Shown here: in pieces, positions 27,642 through 36,513 of the stretch
How positions within the stretch are numbered: the stretch's first letter is position 1
Layout of the letters: the number at the start of each line of letters is the position of its first letter
Assembly: GCF_007860135.1 (NCBI RefSeq)
Contig: NZ_SJPV01000012.1
Coordinates: forward strand, 62,001-126,000
Length of the DNA stretch: 64,000 nt
Direction: 5' to 3'
Origin: Novipirellula artificiosorum
Lineage (GTDB): Bacteria; Planctomycetota; Planctomycetia; Pirellulales; Pirellulaceae
Translations under genes and position numbers: made by a program
The notes under the pieces: model-generated
Database searches by the model: none
What the model saw: only the letters and a program-made list of their open reading frames with translations
What the model was told of the DNA's origin: nothing

Positions 27642-28841
27642 TTATTCTGCCACCGTGTCCTGCCAAACAACCTCGCCCGTCTCGTTTTCAATGTCGAGCC
27701 GAACCGATGCGTGGGCGAACTCTCGAGTGTAGGTGTAGCCCTGTCGAACCGCCGGCCCCTTGGGTGCTCCCAACGGGCGGTCATACTCAGGCGGATGCGT
27801 CATCCAGGTCTTGCTGGTTTTTGCATCATAGCTGTCTTTCAAATCGAAATAGCTATGCTCCTCGGCGCAGATAAGAAACATCGCCAATTGGTAGTTGAAA
27901 CGGCTGTTAACATCCGCGGCCCGCTTTTCGGAATTGCTAATCCTGGCGGCAGAACGTGGGGTTTCATCCGCGTCTTGCTGGTTACTTCCCAATCCACAAG
28001 TGAAAGCAATCATGGCACCCTGCTGTGCGGCTTTCTGAAAAGCCTCCATTCCCTTGGCAACATAGTCTTTCTTGGACATCCCCACGGCGCCCTCAAATCC
28101 CTCGATATAGGAACCGTCCAACGCGTTCATATAGCTGAGACCCGAATCTGGAAAGCGTGCTCTCAACACATTGGCCAGCATGAGCTTCTGCGGCCCAAGC
28201 ATCTTCCGCGTATCCTTCATCATGGTCACGTATCCAGCCAACTCCGCAGCTTTCTTCTCCGGTGTAATCACATCCTTCAGGAAGATTGGCTCTAGAACCT
28301 TGACCACACCGTCCAGGAAGATTCCGTCAAGGGATGGATCGCTGCAAACTTCTTTTGCGGCGTCGATCCACCAATCACGGACCGCCTCGTTCGTGAGATC
28401 GTAGGCTTGGATACGGTTACGGATGAGTTTGTCGTTACCATCGCGGCCGACCAGAAAGGCCTTGGGAATATTCTCCAATGACCTATTGGCGGCGTAGCCA
28501 CCATAGTGCACGATCACGTTCCGGTAATATAAAATCTTGGTCGCCGGGTTGATTGCCTTGACGGCCCGGGCGGCCTTCAAAGTTCCTGCTTCCACGGAGC
28601 CGGAATCGCTGTGCCCCGTTGCTTTCTCAAACGTAATGAGCGGGAAGGTCGCGAGGTATCGAATCTCTTCATCGCTGAACGCGGTATCCTTTCGGATATG
28701 CACATACAAGGGTACGCGATCCCAAGAGAAGCTGGGCATCCGATCCGGATTCGTGATAGGCGAAGACGATTCAGCCGCGTGAATCGTACTCAACGATCCA
28801 AGCAGCACGGCAACGAGGGTAAATGCGTCGATACATTTCAT
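27642..28841 (-). CDS. Putative glycoside hydrolase of an unnamed TIM-barrel-like family (member 2)
   Basis: The 399-residue product has a signal peptide to about residue 23. It then shows MPSFSWDRVPLYVHIRKDTAFSDEEIRYLATFPLITFEKATGH, a strand-1 pattern shared with the family (compare FSWETTPRYFMFGDKNRVLS at 43907). TKILYYRNVIVHYGGY, RDWWIDAAKEVCSDPSLDGIFLDGVVKV (Asp near 175), KLMLANVLRARFPD and YIEGFEGAV follow. The C-terminus GYTYTREFAHASVRLDIE carries the shared closing motif. Barrel-like strand spacing and an Asp-Gly at the end of a strand argue for a glycosidase. No characterised relative comes to mind. It lies downstream of two sulfatases and upstream of GH29/GH28. Confidence 0.6.
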   Translation of the reverse strand: MKCIDAFTLVAVLLGSLSTIHAAESSSPITNPDRMPSFSWDRVPLYVHIRKDTAFSDEEIRYLATFPLITFEKATGHSDSGSVEAGTLKAARAVKAINPATKILYYRNVIVHYGGYAANRSLENIPKAFLVGRDGNDKLIRNRIQAYDLTNEAVRDWWIDAAKEVCSDPSLDGIFLDGVVKVLEPIFLKDVITPEKKAAELAGYVTMMKDTRKMLGPQKLMLANVLRARFPDSGLSYMNALDGSYIEGFEGAVGMSKKDYVAKGMEAFQKAAQQGAMIAFTCGLGSNQQDADETPRSAARISNSEKRAADVNSRFNYQLAMFLICAEEHSYFDLKDSYDAKTSKTWMTHPPEYDRPLGAPKGPAVRQGYTYTREFAHASVRLDIENETGEVVWQDTVAE

Positions 28842-28904
28842 GTTTTTTCCAGACTTTATATTGTTTCTCTACAGGGTGTGTTTAACGTTACTGAAATGCT
28901 CTTG

Positions 28905-30311
28905 CTACTCCGCGTTTCTGCCAGCTCTTTTTGGCGCGCCCTTGTCCGGGCTCAAACAGGTCGGGTCCGGCTTGGTGGGTAGCGTGGCCTTCCAGTCGAG
29001 CACCATCTTGGTAAGCCGCGACACGACTTCCGGGTGCGCCTTCGATTGGTCTTTGGCGATTTCTTCCGTGCGATCTGATTTCATGTTGTGCAACTCGACG
29101 CGCACGCCGTCATTGTCCGTCACCAGTTTCCAATCCCCGTCGCGGACGGCCAGACGCGGCCACCCATCCGGTTCGCCGCCAGCGCCCGTGTGCTGCCAGA
29201 AGATTGGCCGGGTGCGGAGAACCGGCTCGCCGTTGAATGCCGCCAGCAGGTTTTCTCCGTCGCACTGGGCCTCGGCTGGCGGCGTTACGCCAGCAGCTGC
29301 GCAAAAGGTGGGCAGCAAATCTACAGCACTCAGTACGGTCGTGTCATTCTTCACTCCCGCCAACGTGTGACCCGGCCAGCGAACGATGAACGGCGTGCGT
29401 ACGCCGCCTTCAAACAGGTTGCGTTTGCGTCCGCGCAAGCCACCGGTTTCGCCGACACTGTAGTAGCTTCCATGTTTGCCGGGTGATCCTTTGCTGGTGC
29501 TGGTACGTTCCGGGCCGTTGTCACTGGAAAAAACCACGATGGTATTTTGCGCCACGCCCGCCCTGTCGAGAGCGGCGAGCACCTTGCCCACATGATTGTC
29601 GCCGTCGGTGATGACGGCGGCATAAATCCGTTTCTGCTCTTCATCGACGTGCTTCCACTTCTCTAGCGCTTCGGGCGTCGGGGAGTGCGCGGTATGGCTT
29701 TCATGAATCCACACGTCCACAAAGAACGGGTGATCCTTGTTGGCCTCGATGAACTGCGCCGCTCGGTCGGCGATCTCGTGCGGTTTGATTCCCGGACCCG
29801 GCCCGTGATAAACCGCTGACTCGTCAATCCCGTAGTCCGCCATTGCCGGTTGGCCCGGCAGCTTGTCCACGGCCATGTGCCATTTGCCAAAATGCGCCGT
29901 GCGATAACCGGCGGCCTTGAGGTAGCGGGGCGTGGTGGGCGCTCGGGGGTCCAGCCAGTCCGGCTGCTCTGGTCCTGGTCGGCGGGCTCCGAACACACTA
30001 TTGACGCCGTAGCGGGAGGGATAACGCCCGGTCATGGCCGCGACGCGACTTGGCGAGCAGACGGGGTTGAGCACGTTGAACTGCTGAAAGTCAATCCCCT
30101 CGCTGGCAAGTCGGTCAAGGTTGGGCGTCTGCACCCACGTACTGCCGTGGCAGGATAAATCGCCCCACCCCCAGTCGTCAGCGTAGATGAAAACGATATT
30201 GGGTTGGGTGGCTGGCGGTGGGGTATCGGCGGCGGGCAGCGCAGTTCGTGGCGTGAGCAGCAGGGCGGCCAGGAGGAGTGTCGGTTTCAGGGTGTTGATG
30301 ATTGATTTCAT
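28905..30311 (-). CDS. Secreted S1-family sulfatase, paralogue of the next one
   Basis: The 468-residue product has a signal peptide to about residue 28. PNIVFIYADDWGWGD, NPVCSPSR (Cys85, formylglycine precursor), VAAMTGRYPSRYGV, FGKWHMA, FSSDNGPERT and KRNLFEGGVRTPFIVRWPG are the S1 set. It is strikingly similar along its length to the sulfatase at 30741 (for example ADDWGWGDLSCHGSTW versus ADDWGWGDLSCHGHEW, and the shared EGxDFQQFNVLNPVCSPSR), so the two are tandem duplicates. A repeat B element lies between them. It probably removes sulfate from an exo or endo position of the same glycan class as its twin; the specificity is unknown. Confidence 0.92.
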   Translation of the reverse strand: MKSIINTLKPTLLLAALLLTPRTALPAADTPPPATQPNIVFIYADDWGWGDLSCHGSTWVQTPNLDRLASEGIDFQQFNVLNPVCSPSRVAAMTGRYPSRYGVNSVFGARRPGPEQPDWLDPRAPTTPRYLKAAGYRTAHFGKWHMAVDKLPGQPAMADYGIDESAVYHGPGPGIKPHEIADRAAQFIEANKDHPFFVDVWIHESHTAHSPTPEALEKWKHVDEEQKRIYAAVITDGDNHVGKVLAALDRAGVAQNTIVVFSSDNGPERTSTSKGSPGKHGSYYSVGETGGLRGRKRNLFEGGVRTPFIVRWPGHTLAGVKNDTTVLSAVDLLPTFCAAAGVTPPAEAQCDGENLLAAFNGEPVLRTRPIFWQHTGAGGEPDGWPRLAVRDGDWKLVTDNDGVRVELHNMKSDRTEEIAKDQSKAHPEVVSRLTKMVLDWKATLPTKPDPTCLSPDKGAPKRAGRNAE

Positions 30312-30330
30312 GGAGACTAGCTTTTCTTTT

Positions 30331-30691
30331 GGCTCTTCCGCAGAATCTGTGGGTAAGTCATTCGATGTTTGAGTGCCGAGGCTCCCGGTTATCTACAGGG
30401 CAGAAAGAGTCGATTTACCGTCGGTCCATTTCGAGCTCAAACAAATAACCCCCGGCCAAACACGCATGTTCGCCCGAGGCCAAGCAATAATCTCGTCCCG
30501 CCCAGACTCCGTTATCCCTTGGCTGGTTGCTCCGCAGCAGAGCCAGACTCCGTATAGCGGAGCAGTACCGATTGTAGCGAATGATTTAGCTCCGTACGGC
30601 ATCATCCGCATTCCGATTTCTTTTTGCCCTGCCATGCCTCTCAAAACCGCCTGCCGGTATTCGATGACCCACAAGGTTCTGCGGAAGAGCC
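30331..30691 (-). mobile_element. Repeat B, copy 1: non-autonomous element with terminal inverted repeats
   Basis: The ends at 30331-30354 and 30667-30691 are inverted copies of each other (GGCTCTTCCGCAGAA...TGTGGGT). The interior matches 33044-33411 in the opposite orientation, sharing CAGGGCAAAAAGAAA, GGCTCTGCTGCGGAGCAACC and CTTTCTGCCCTG. It is about 360 bases long. A short frame reading LCCGATSQGITESGR is conserved between the copies, but I see no transposase. It occupies most of the 30312-30740 gap between two paralogous sulfatases. Confidence 0.7.
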
Positions 30692-30740
30692 AAATAGGTA
30701 AGTAGAATGACTCTTCGGCTTGGCCCTTCTTCCCGGGCAT

Positions 30741-32117
30741 TTAATCCGTGTCTCGCTTCGGGCTGACACAGTTGGGGTCAATTTTGGTGGGCAGCGTAGC
30801 CTTCCAGTCGAGAATCATCTTCTTTAAGCGGGCGACGATCTCCGGATGCGACTTCGACAAATCTCTACCGGCCTCTTCCGCACGGTCGGTTTTCAGGTTG
30901 TGGAGCTCGACTCGCATCTTATCCTCGGTCATCAGGAGCTTCCAATCACCGTCGCGTACCGCAAAGTGCGGCCACCAATCGGGCTCGGGTTTAGGGCCAC
31001 GCCATTCCCAAAAGATAGGACGCGTTCGCGTGATGGAACTGCCTTGCAGGGCCGGGAGCAGATTCTCGCCGTCGGCTTGATATTCAGCGGGCAGTTTCAC
31101 CGCCGCGGCGGCACAAAGCGTTGGCAACAGATCCACACCTGTAAAGACAGTGGTATTGTTCATCTCTCCGGCTGGAGTATGCCCCGGCCAGCGTACGATG
31201 AATGGCGAGCGAACACCGCCTTCGTACAAGCTGCGTTTCTTGCCGCGTAGTCCGCTGGTTTGGCCGATGCTGGCCCACGTCCCGTATCCTGCGCCCATTT
31301 TTTTGTGCTGCTGATCGGCGTGGGTCCATTCCGGGCCATTGTCGCTGGCGAACATCACGATGGTGTTGTCCGACAAACCTTCCCTTTCCAGCGCGTCGAG
31401 GATCAAGCCGACAGCATTGTCACCATCGGTGATGACCGCGGAATAAACCTGCTTCTGCTCATCGAGATGCTTCCACTTTGCCATGGACTCCGGTGTAGGG
31501 ACGTGTGGCGTGTGACTTTCATGCAGCCACACATTAACGAAAAACGGCTGATCTTTGTTTGCCTCGATGAAGGCCAAGGTGTCCTTCGCCATGTCGTGCA
31601 ATGGCTCCGGCTTCCCCCATCCCGTACCGCCGTTGAAGACAGCGTAGTTATCGTAGCCATACGCCTCTGGCTTCGGGGCTCCCTCAACTCCCGCGTTCGT
31701 CAGATGCCATTTGCCAAAATGCCCCGTACGATAGCCCGCCTGCTGAAACAGACGCGGCAGCATGGTCGGCTTCGGATCGAGCCAGTCAGGCATGTTCTGG
31801 TTACGGTTCACCGTGGGTGAGGCGAAGTGCTGATGTACCGAGAAACGTGCCGGGAACTTACCCGTCATCACCGCCGTGCGACTCGGCGAGCAGACGGGGT
31901 TGAGCACGTTGAACTGTTGAAAGTCAGTTCCCTCACTGGCCAGCCGGTCAATGTTCGGCGTCTTCAACCACTCATGTCCATGACAGGACAGATCGCCCCA
32001 GCCCCAGTCATCGGCGTAGATGAAGACGATGTTGGGTTTCGACGACTCGGCGGCATGTGCCGCCACGCCTGCGAAGCAGCAAAGCGTCAGTAGCAATGAT
32101 CTCAATATGGTTCTCAC
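30741..32117 (-). CDS. Secreted S1-family sulfatase, paralogue of the previous one
   Basis: The frame opens at a TTG at 32126 that overlaps the stop of the upstream broken GH29 gene. GTG 32117 is a better start because AGGAG lies 10 bases before it and the leader then reads MRTILRSLLLTLCCFAGVAAHA. Numbered from TTG, Cys79 in CSPSR is the formylglycine precursor. PNIVFIYADDWGWGD, TAVMTGKFPARFSV, GKWHLTNAG, FASDNGPEWT and KRSLYEGGVRSPFIVRWPG follow. Sequence and length match the sulfatase at 28905, so they arose by duplication. It is flanked on both sides, beyond the GH29 pseudogene, by inverted copies of repeat B. Confidence 0.92.
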   Translation of the reverse strand: MRTILRSLLLTLCCFAGVAAHAAESSKPNIVFIYADDWGWGDLSCHGHEWLKTPNIDRLASEGTDFQQFNVLNPVCSPSRTAVMTGKFPARFSVHQHFASPTVNRNQNMPDWLDPKPTMLPRLFQQAGYRTGHFGKWHLTNAGVEGAPKPEAYGYDNYAVFNGGTGWGKPEPLHDMAKDTLAFIEANKDQPFFVNVWLHESHTPHVPTPESMAKWKHLDEQKQVYSAVITDGDNAVGLILDALEREGLSDNTIVMFASDNGPEWTHADQQHKKMGAGYGTWASIGQTSGLRGKKRSLYEGGVRSPFIVRWPGHTPAGEMNNTTVFTGVDLLPTLCAAAAVKLPAEYQADGENLLPALQGSSITRTRPIFWEWRGPKPEPDWWPHFAVRDGDWKLLMTEDKMRVELHNLKTDRAEEAGRDLSKSHPEIVARLKKMILDWKATLPTKIDPNCVSPKRDTD

Positions 32118-32122
32118 GACTA

Positions 32123-33015
32123 TCAATCTCCTGTAACGGCTTTCGGCAGCGCCTGTCTCCCTGCACTGTCGCTTTCCCGAATATCGGTATGTCTCGTCCT
32201 CCGATTGGTATACCAGTGATACTTGCCTTTCGCATCTGGATCGGCGACGACGGGTGCATCATACTCCACCGCAATCACGGTGTTTCTCGAATCCGGCGCC
32301 TTCGCTGGCACTTCCACCTTGGTGACGTGACCGTTTTCTTCATACGTCACCGGCAAAGCCTTGCGCCGAGGGTCTGCCAGGAAGTACGCCCTGGACGGCT
32401 TGCCTACAATGCCACCAAACTCAATGCCTTCCGGCTCCCATTCCAAAACATGGAGGTACACCGTCTTGTCCTTGTGGGTCATCGCTCCCCACAAGAAGTC
32501 GAAATCAACCGGACAGCAGTGAGTTCCGTAGATCGACTCGCCATTCACTTTCATCCATTGGCCGACCTCTTTGCGACGTTCGATCTCTTCCGCCAGCAAG
32601 GTACCCTCCGGCGTTGGGCCGACGTTGAGCAGGAGATTCACTCCCCGTGCGCCGCACAGCGCCAAGAATTCAATCATGTCTTTCGGACTTTTCCAGGCAT
32701 CGTCGGTGCGGTCGTAGCCCCAGTTGTGGCGCGGTATTCCTCTTTCGGAATATTGGCACTGTTCATGAGCCATTCGGCACTGGCTCCCCCCTGTTCTTTG
32801 CCATAATCCTTGCCCTTCCATTCCCCGCCCTGGACGGAATAGAGCCCCCAGTGGATAAACATGCCAAATCGGGCATCCCGCCACCACTCCATGTGAGAGT
32901 CATCTGTGGGGCTGGAGTTGGCGGTGGCGTTTGCTGGGTCGCTGGCGACCACTGCAGGAACGGTTAAGAGGCACGCGTGAAACACGGCCAGGAGGATAAA
33001 TTTGTTCTTCTTCAT
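32123..33015 (-). pseudogene. GH29 alpha-L-fucosidase broken by an internal deletion with frameshift
   Basis: The N-terminal part (start 33015, MKKNKFILLAVFHACL) gives a signal peptide and then MEWWRDARFGMFIHWGLYS and WLMNSANIPKEEYR, a canonical GH29 beginning. At about 32730 the frame is lost. In a second frame the sequence resumes as HNWGYDRTDDAWKSPKDMIEF, GVNLLLNVGPTPEGTLLAEEI and NGESIYGTHCC, which belong to the last third of the GH29 barrel and the C-terminal sandwich. Roughly 200 or more codons in between, including the HHDGF motif and the nucleophile Asp, are absent. The splice between NIPKEEYR and HNWGY marks the deletion. The stop overlaps the alternative TTG start of the sulfatase gene. 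Confidence 0.85.
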
Positions 33016-33043
33016 GTGATTTCCGATGTTGGTATTTGTTTTT

Positions 33044-33411
33044 CTAAATCCCACGGAATGGGTGGGTGATCGTATCCAGGCTGGCGGTTTTCTTAGGCAT
33101 GACAGGGCAAAAAGAAAGCCGATGGAGGATCGGGCGCATTGGATGTCACTTCTCCGTTATACTCCGTATTGCCCAGTCAAACGGGAGGCAGGCTCTGCTG
33201 CGGAGCAACCTGCCGAGCGATAACTGGGTCAGGAAGGGAAGAGTCTCGCGCTGGGCCCCGGTCGAACGAGCGTGTTTTTCCGGGGTTTCTTTTTGGACAT
33301 CGAGATAGAATGACGCGGAACATACTCTTTCTGCCCTGAAATACCTAAAGAAAAAACGGGGGATCGGAATGAAGATGGCAAACAGCTACCCACCCATTCC
33401 GTGGGAGAGCC
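33044..33411 (+). mobile_element. Repeat B, copy 2 (inverted relative to copy 1)
   Basis: The ends at 33050-33067 (CCCACGGAATGGGTGGGT) and 33388-33405 are a perfect inverted pair, and the terminal GGCTCT(C/T)CC of copy 1 also appears at 33403-33411 as its complement. The interior shares several blocks with the reverse complement of 30331-30691. There is no transposase frame. The rest of 33016-33434 holds nothing else I can recognise. Confidence 0.7.
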
Positions 33412-33434
33412 AAACATTCATCGATGTTCTCTAC

Positions 33435-35576
33435 TCAAAGTTCGGTGATGCGTAATCCGACCTGCGACAAGTCGATCGGGACAATGCCCATTTCGAGTGC
33501 GGGAGATCCCGGCTTGAATCGGAAGTCACCGTTCTGCGGGTCCACGAACATTGGGTCCACTACTCGGCTGTTGACATCGACGCCGTCACGTTGCAGTCGT
33601 TCCAGTGTCTCTTCACCGAGGCGGGGTTCCGTTTTGCAGTAGTAGATGTTGTGATCGGACTCGATATCCTTCATGCGAGCAGGGAACCGCCCCCTGCTAT
33701 CCTCGCCCACTTTTCCAGTTCCGGATCCCGGCTCCGAGATGAAGCTGCAGTCTGCCAACGATGAGAAGTAGATGTTCCGCTGATTGCTCGCACCCGCCAT
33801 GGGACCTTCGACGATCTTTAAGTAGGTGCCGCGAGGTGCAATGATGTCGGCAACAATGTTGTTTTCGAAGCGGTTATTCAACTTCAACGTCATCCCCTGC
33901 GACTTGCATTTGTAGATCAGGTTTTCGGCGATCAGGGTATCCATTTGCCCGCCGTCCGTTCGGATCGCGCCCTGCGCATTCGTTTCGGCGACCAAATGAT
34001 GGATATAGTTGCGGCGAATCACATTGCCCGGACCCGCGCCGCGAATGTAGATTCCATTGCCGTCACCCAGCATTTGCATCGCATGGTGAATCTCGTTGAG
34101 TTCAATGAGATTATTGCGCGTGTGCAGATAGGGGCGGACATCGTCGAGTGTCGGATCCTCCGGAAGCTTTTTGATCTCGTGCCATCGAATGGTGCGAACC
34201 GATTCACGCTGATCCGGTTGAACGAAGAATCGGGTCACGATGCCGGAGACGATTAGCCCAGTATAGTTCGTATGATGGATCAGATTATTCGCCACGCGGT
34301 TCTCTCCGCTCTGACAGACGTAGATCCCGGGTGAGTGCCAATAGATTTTCCCGACATGATGAATGTGGTTGTTGTAGACGAGGTTCTTCTTGTTCACGTC
34401 CTTTGTGCCGGGACCATAACCGCAAAGCAGAATGCCGCCCCCGCCCATGTGTTCGATATGGTTGCCGGAGATTTCGTTTTCCATTCCATGCAGATCCACA
34501 CGGATTGCACCACTTCCGCTGTGTAGAAAATGGCACTGATCAACAACACAGTTCTCGGTGCCGCGCAGGCGAACTAACGCGTTGTCCTTGTCAAGCATGT
34601 CCCAATCGTGCTGCAAACCTGCATCGTCCTTGGCTAGCGTATAACGTTCACCGTGCTTGAAGGTGAGACCGCGGAAACAAAGGTTGCGAACGGGAACGTC
34701 CTTCGGGCTCTGCTTATCAATTGCACCTTCGACCCGGATAAACTCAATCAACTGAGGAGCGATCACCGGCGACTCGTCTCGTGGCCAGAGATAAACCTTC
34801 CCCTCGTTCGTGTTGAGCACCCATTCGCCCGGTTTGTCGAGTTCCTCCAACACATTCTCAACCCAGCAACCGATTTTGTTCATCCCGTAGGTCGCTGGTA
34901 TGGCTGTGCGGGCAATCCCTGCCTTTTCATCGACCGAGACCAGTGGCAGCACATTCATGATCCAAAGCCGAGTGGGACGGACCACCAGTTCAACATCTTC
35001 CACACTGGGCCAGTTTTTCAGACGCCCCTTTGGGAAATGGAGCTCGGTCGCGCTCCCCTTCGGAACAAATCGATCCGACTGTGCGCGCGGCAGCATTCCC
35101 AGATCATCATAAAGGGTCAAGAACCGGCCCGAGACATCCGCCACCTGTAGTTTGCCGATCGCTTCCTCGGGCAGGCCAGGGAGTTTGTCGGTTACTTTTT
35201 TCCAGCCTGTAATCTCCCGTCCGGAACTGAACACCGGCGTCTCGCCAGGATAAGCGGCATAAGTCACCGTGGCATTGCCCTTCCCAGCGTCTTCCAGGCC
35301 AAACACCACCGTTTTGTCCAACGGATAGGTTCCACCGCGAACCAGAACCGCGAGGTCTTCCGACTTCCTTTTCTTCAACATCCGCACGGCATCGCGCGCA
35401 CGCTCGAGTGTAGCAAACGGCCCATCGTCGCCGCCTTCAATCGGATCGGCATGCGTACCCGACCAGCGGTCAGAGCCCTCGGGGGACACATAGAAATCAG
35501 CATCCGTCTCTGCGGAACGACATATCCCGCCAGCCATGAAGCTGACCAGGAGTAGCAATGGAATACGGTATTTCAC
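33435..35576 (-). CDS. Right-handed parallel beta-helix glycosidase, GH141-like (copy 1)
   Basis: The 713-residue product has a signal peptide to about residue 22 and then DFYVSPEGSDRWSGTHADPIEGGDDGPFATLERARDAVRML. This opening is typical of GH141, GH120 and related beta-helix enzymes. A beta-helix core follows: NLCFRGLTFKHGERY, ENCVVDQCHFLHSGSGAIRVD, NEISGNHIEHMGGGGILLCGYGPGTKDVNKKNLVYNNHIHHVG, VIRRNYIHHLVAE and GAIRTDGGQMDTLIAENLIY. A homologue lies at 51340 with the same order of segments. GH141 includes alpha-L-fucosidase activity, which would suit the locus, but the family call is by resemblance only. It ends with NGDFRFKPGSPALEMGI, a widespread tail of this fold. It lies upstream of a repeat B copy and downstream of the gene graveyard. 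Confidence 0.75.
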   Translation of the reverse strand: MKYRIPLLLLVSFMAGGICRSAETDADFYVSPEGSDRWSGTHADPIEGGDDGPFATLERARDAVRMLKKRKSEDLAVLVRGGTYPLDKTVVFGLEDAGKGNATVTYAAYPGETPVFSSGREITGWKKVTDKLPGLPEEAIGKLQVADVSGRFLTLYDDLGMLPRAQSDRFVPKGSATELHFPKGRLKNWPSVEDVELVVRPTRLWIMNVLPLVSVDEKAGIARTAIPATYGMNKIGCWVENVLEELDKPGEWVLNTNEGKVYLWPRDESPVIAPQLIEFIRVEGAIDKQSPKDVPVRNLCFRGLTFKHGERYTLAKDDAGLQHDWDMLDKDNALVRLRGTENCVVDQCHFLHSGSGAIRVDLHGMENEISGNHIEHMGGGGILLCGYGPGTKDVNKKNLVYNNHIHHVGKIYWHSPGIYVCQSGENRVANNLIHHTNYTGLIVSGIVTRFFVQPDQRESVRTIRWHEIKKLPEDPTLDDVRPYLHTRNNLIELNEIHHAMQMLGDGNGIYIRGAGPGNVIRRNYIHHLVAETNAQGAIRTDGGQMDTLIAENLIYKCKSQGMTLKLNNRFENNIVADIIAPRGTYLKIVEGPMAGASNQRNIYFSSLADCSFISEPGSGTGKVGEDSRGRFPARMKDIESDHNIYYCKTEPRLGEETLERLQRDGVDVNSRVVDPMFVDPQNGDFRFKPGSPALEMGIVPIDLSQVGLRITEL

Positions 35577-35621
35577 TTAATGTCTCGCCTTTCACATTCA
35601 GGATTGTTCAGGAAGCAGATT

Positions 35622-35662
35622 CAGACGGTCCAACACGTTTCACATTGCCGGACAAGGATCCG
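35622..35662 (-). pseudogene. Short fragment resembling the N-terminus of the divergent GH29-like proteins
   Basis: Reading the - strand just after the stop of the neighbouring fragment gives SGSLSGNVKR. This matches SGSLSGNAKR near residue 54 of the protein at 38543-40951, and the nucleotides (GGATCCTTGTCCGGCAATG versus GGATCATTGTCCGGCAATG) also match. The match is short. It fits a broken copy of the gene junction seen at 40951-40969. Confidence 0.35.
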
Positions 35663-35893
35663 CTATCGCCACATGATCTTGGCCTGCCTCGTTTCGGGTT
35701 TCACCGAAACGTTGGTATCTTCAAACTTACGGGTAAACTCACAGCCATCGGGTGTCGTTCACTGGTAAGCACACTAGCTAGGACCAAGCGGATTTTTGAA
35801 TTCGGGATAGTCAACCAGCGCACTGGACGGCAGCTTCCACCCCCAACTGTACATGAAATACGAGTAGGGCTGTGCTCCGATCACCCAGCAATT
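35663..35893 (-). pseudogene. Dead C-terminal fragment of the unnamed putative glycosidase family
   Basis: Translated on the - strand it reads CWVIGAQPYSYFMYSWGWKL, PSSALVDYPEFKNPLGPS, a stop, CAYQ, a stop, TTPDGCEFTRKFEDTNVSVK and ends KIMWR. The intact protein at 43907-45094 reads CYLIGAQPYSYFMYSWGWKL and TTPNGWEFTREFEHASVWVN and ends KITWR. The alignment runs without gaps for about 75 codons and contains two in-frame stops. It is therefore a pseudogene tail. Confidence 0.85.
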
Positions 35894-35946
35894 CCGTAGA
35901 AGAGCCGTTCCTTGGAAGCTGGAAGTGTCAAGGCACGAGCGGGAAT

Positions 35947-36378
35947 TCACGGCCGGATTGGTACCAGCATGACGCTTCGATATCGGGGCGCATTATTGAA
36001 ATCAGAAGCAACTTCAAGGGTAAATGTATAGGTTCCTGGCGTATCGACTTGAACCTCTCCCAAATGAGCTTGCCCAAGATCGACGAAGTTCAAGGTGTTC
36101 TCGATAGATTGACCGGCGACATTCGCGCGCAGTTTGCCTTTCGCGTCTGCGTTTTGGTTTCTGACTCCATTGCAATTGATAACCACCTCATAGGTGCCAG
36201 GTTCAAATATTTTGAAGTCCCAACCCAAGGCCTTCCCCTTGGCTTGGAAGCCTGAAACGGTGATGGCTCTGCCCGGCATGATCCCCTCGCCCGGCTTCCT
36301 GTACATTTGATAATCCCAGGGTCCGGGGTAATCGCTCGGTTGGGGTGGTCGTCTATCCGGGACCGTGAACATCTTCAT
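35947..36378 (-). pseudogene. Orphan C-terminal domain of a GH29 fucosidase
   Basis: The frame is open for 143 codons and starts with MKMFTVPDRRPP, then GIMPGRAITVSGFQAKGKALGWDF, YEVVINCNGVRNQNADAKG and TYTFTLEVASDFNNAPRYRSVMLVP. It matches the last 150 residues of the GH29 protein at 40969 (KMYTVPAKGIGIMPARGLTVAGFQ, LEVASDFTGAKPKFRAVMLVP). There is no signal peptide and no catalytic domain upstream, only a hairpin repeat. It is most likely a leftover of a GH29 gene. A real, cytoplasmic, single-domain protein cannot be ruled out because the frame is intact. Confidence 0.65.
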
Positions 36379-36411
36379 GCTCGTGCTTCATCCACATCAG
36401 GATTTGTAGGA

Positions 36412-36482
36412 TTAAGGGGTCAGGAGTCAATTGTGCGAAGCACCCAAAGGGCCGTTCCGGCAATTGACTCGTGACCCCTTAA
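36412..36482. repeat. Inverted repeat hairpin (REP-like)
   Basis: The arms at 36412-36433 and 36461-36482 are 22 bases each with one mismatch, beginning TTAAGGGGTCAGGAGTCAA on the left, with a 27-base loop. AGGGGTCA-type palindromes of this kind are common partners of REP-associated transposases; I see none here. It sits immediately 3' of the GH29-like gene at 36514 and 5' of the orphan GH29 domain, so it could also act as a transcription stop. Confidence 0.7.
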
Positions 36483-36513
36483 CAACCCGCGAAAATTTAA
36501 TTTTGGCGCACCA

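Noticed and set aside
30393..30740. 115-codon frame inside repeat B copy 1 as a possible gene
   Set aside because: Its partner in copy 2 is broken into several frames; conservation follows the DNA element more than a protein.
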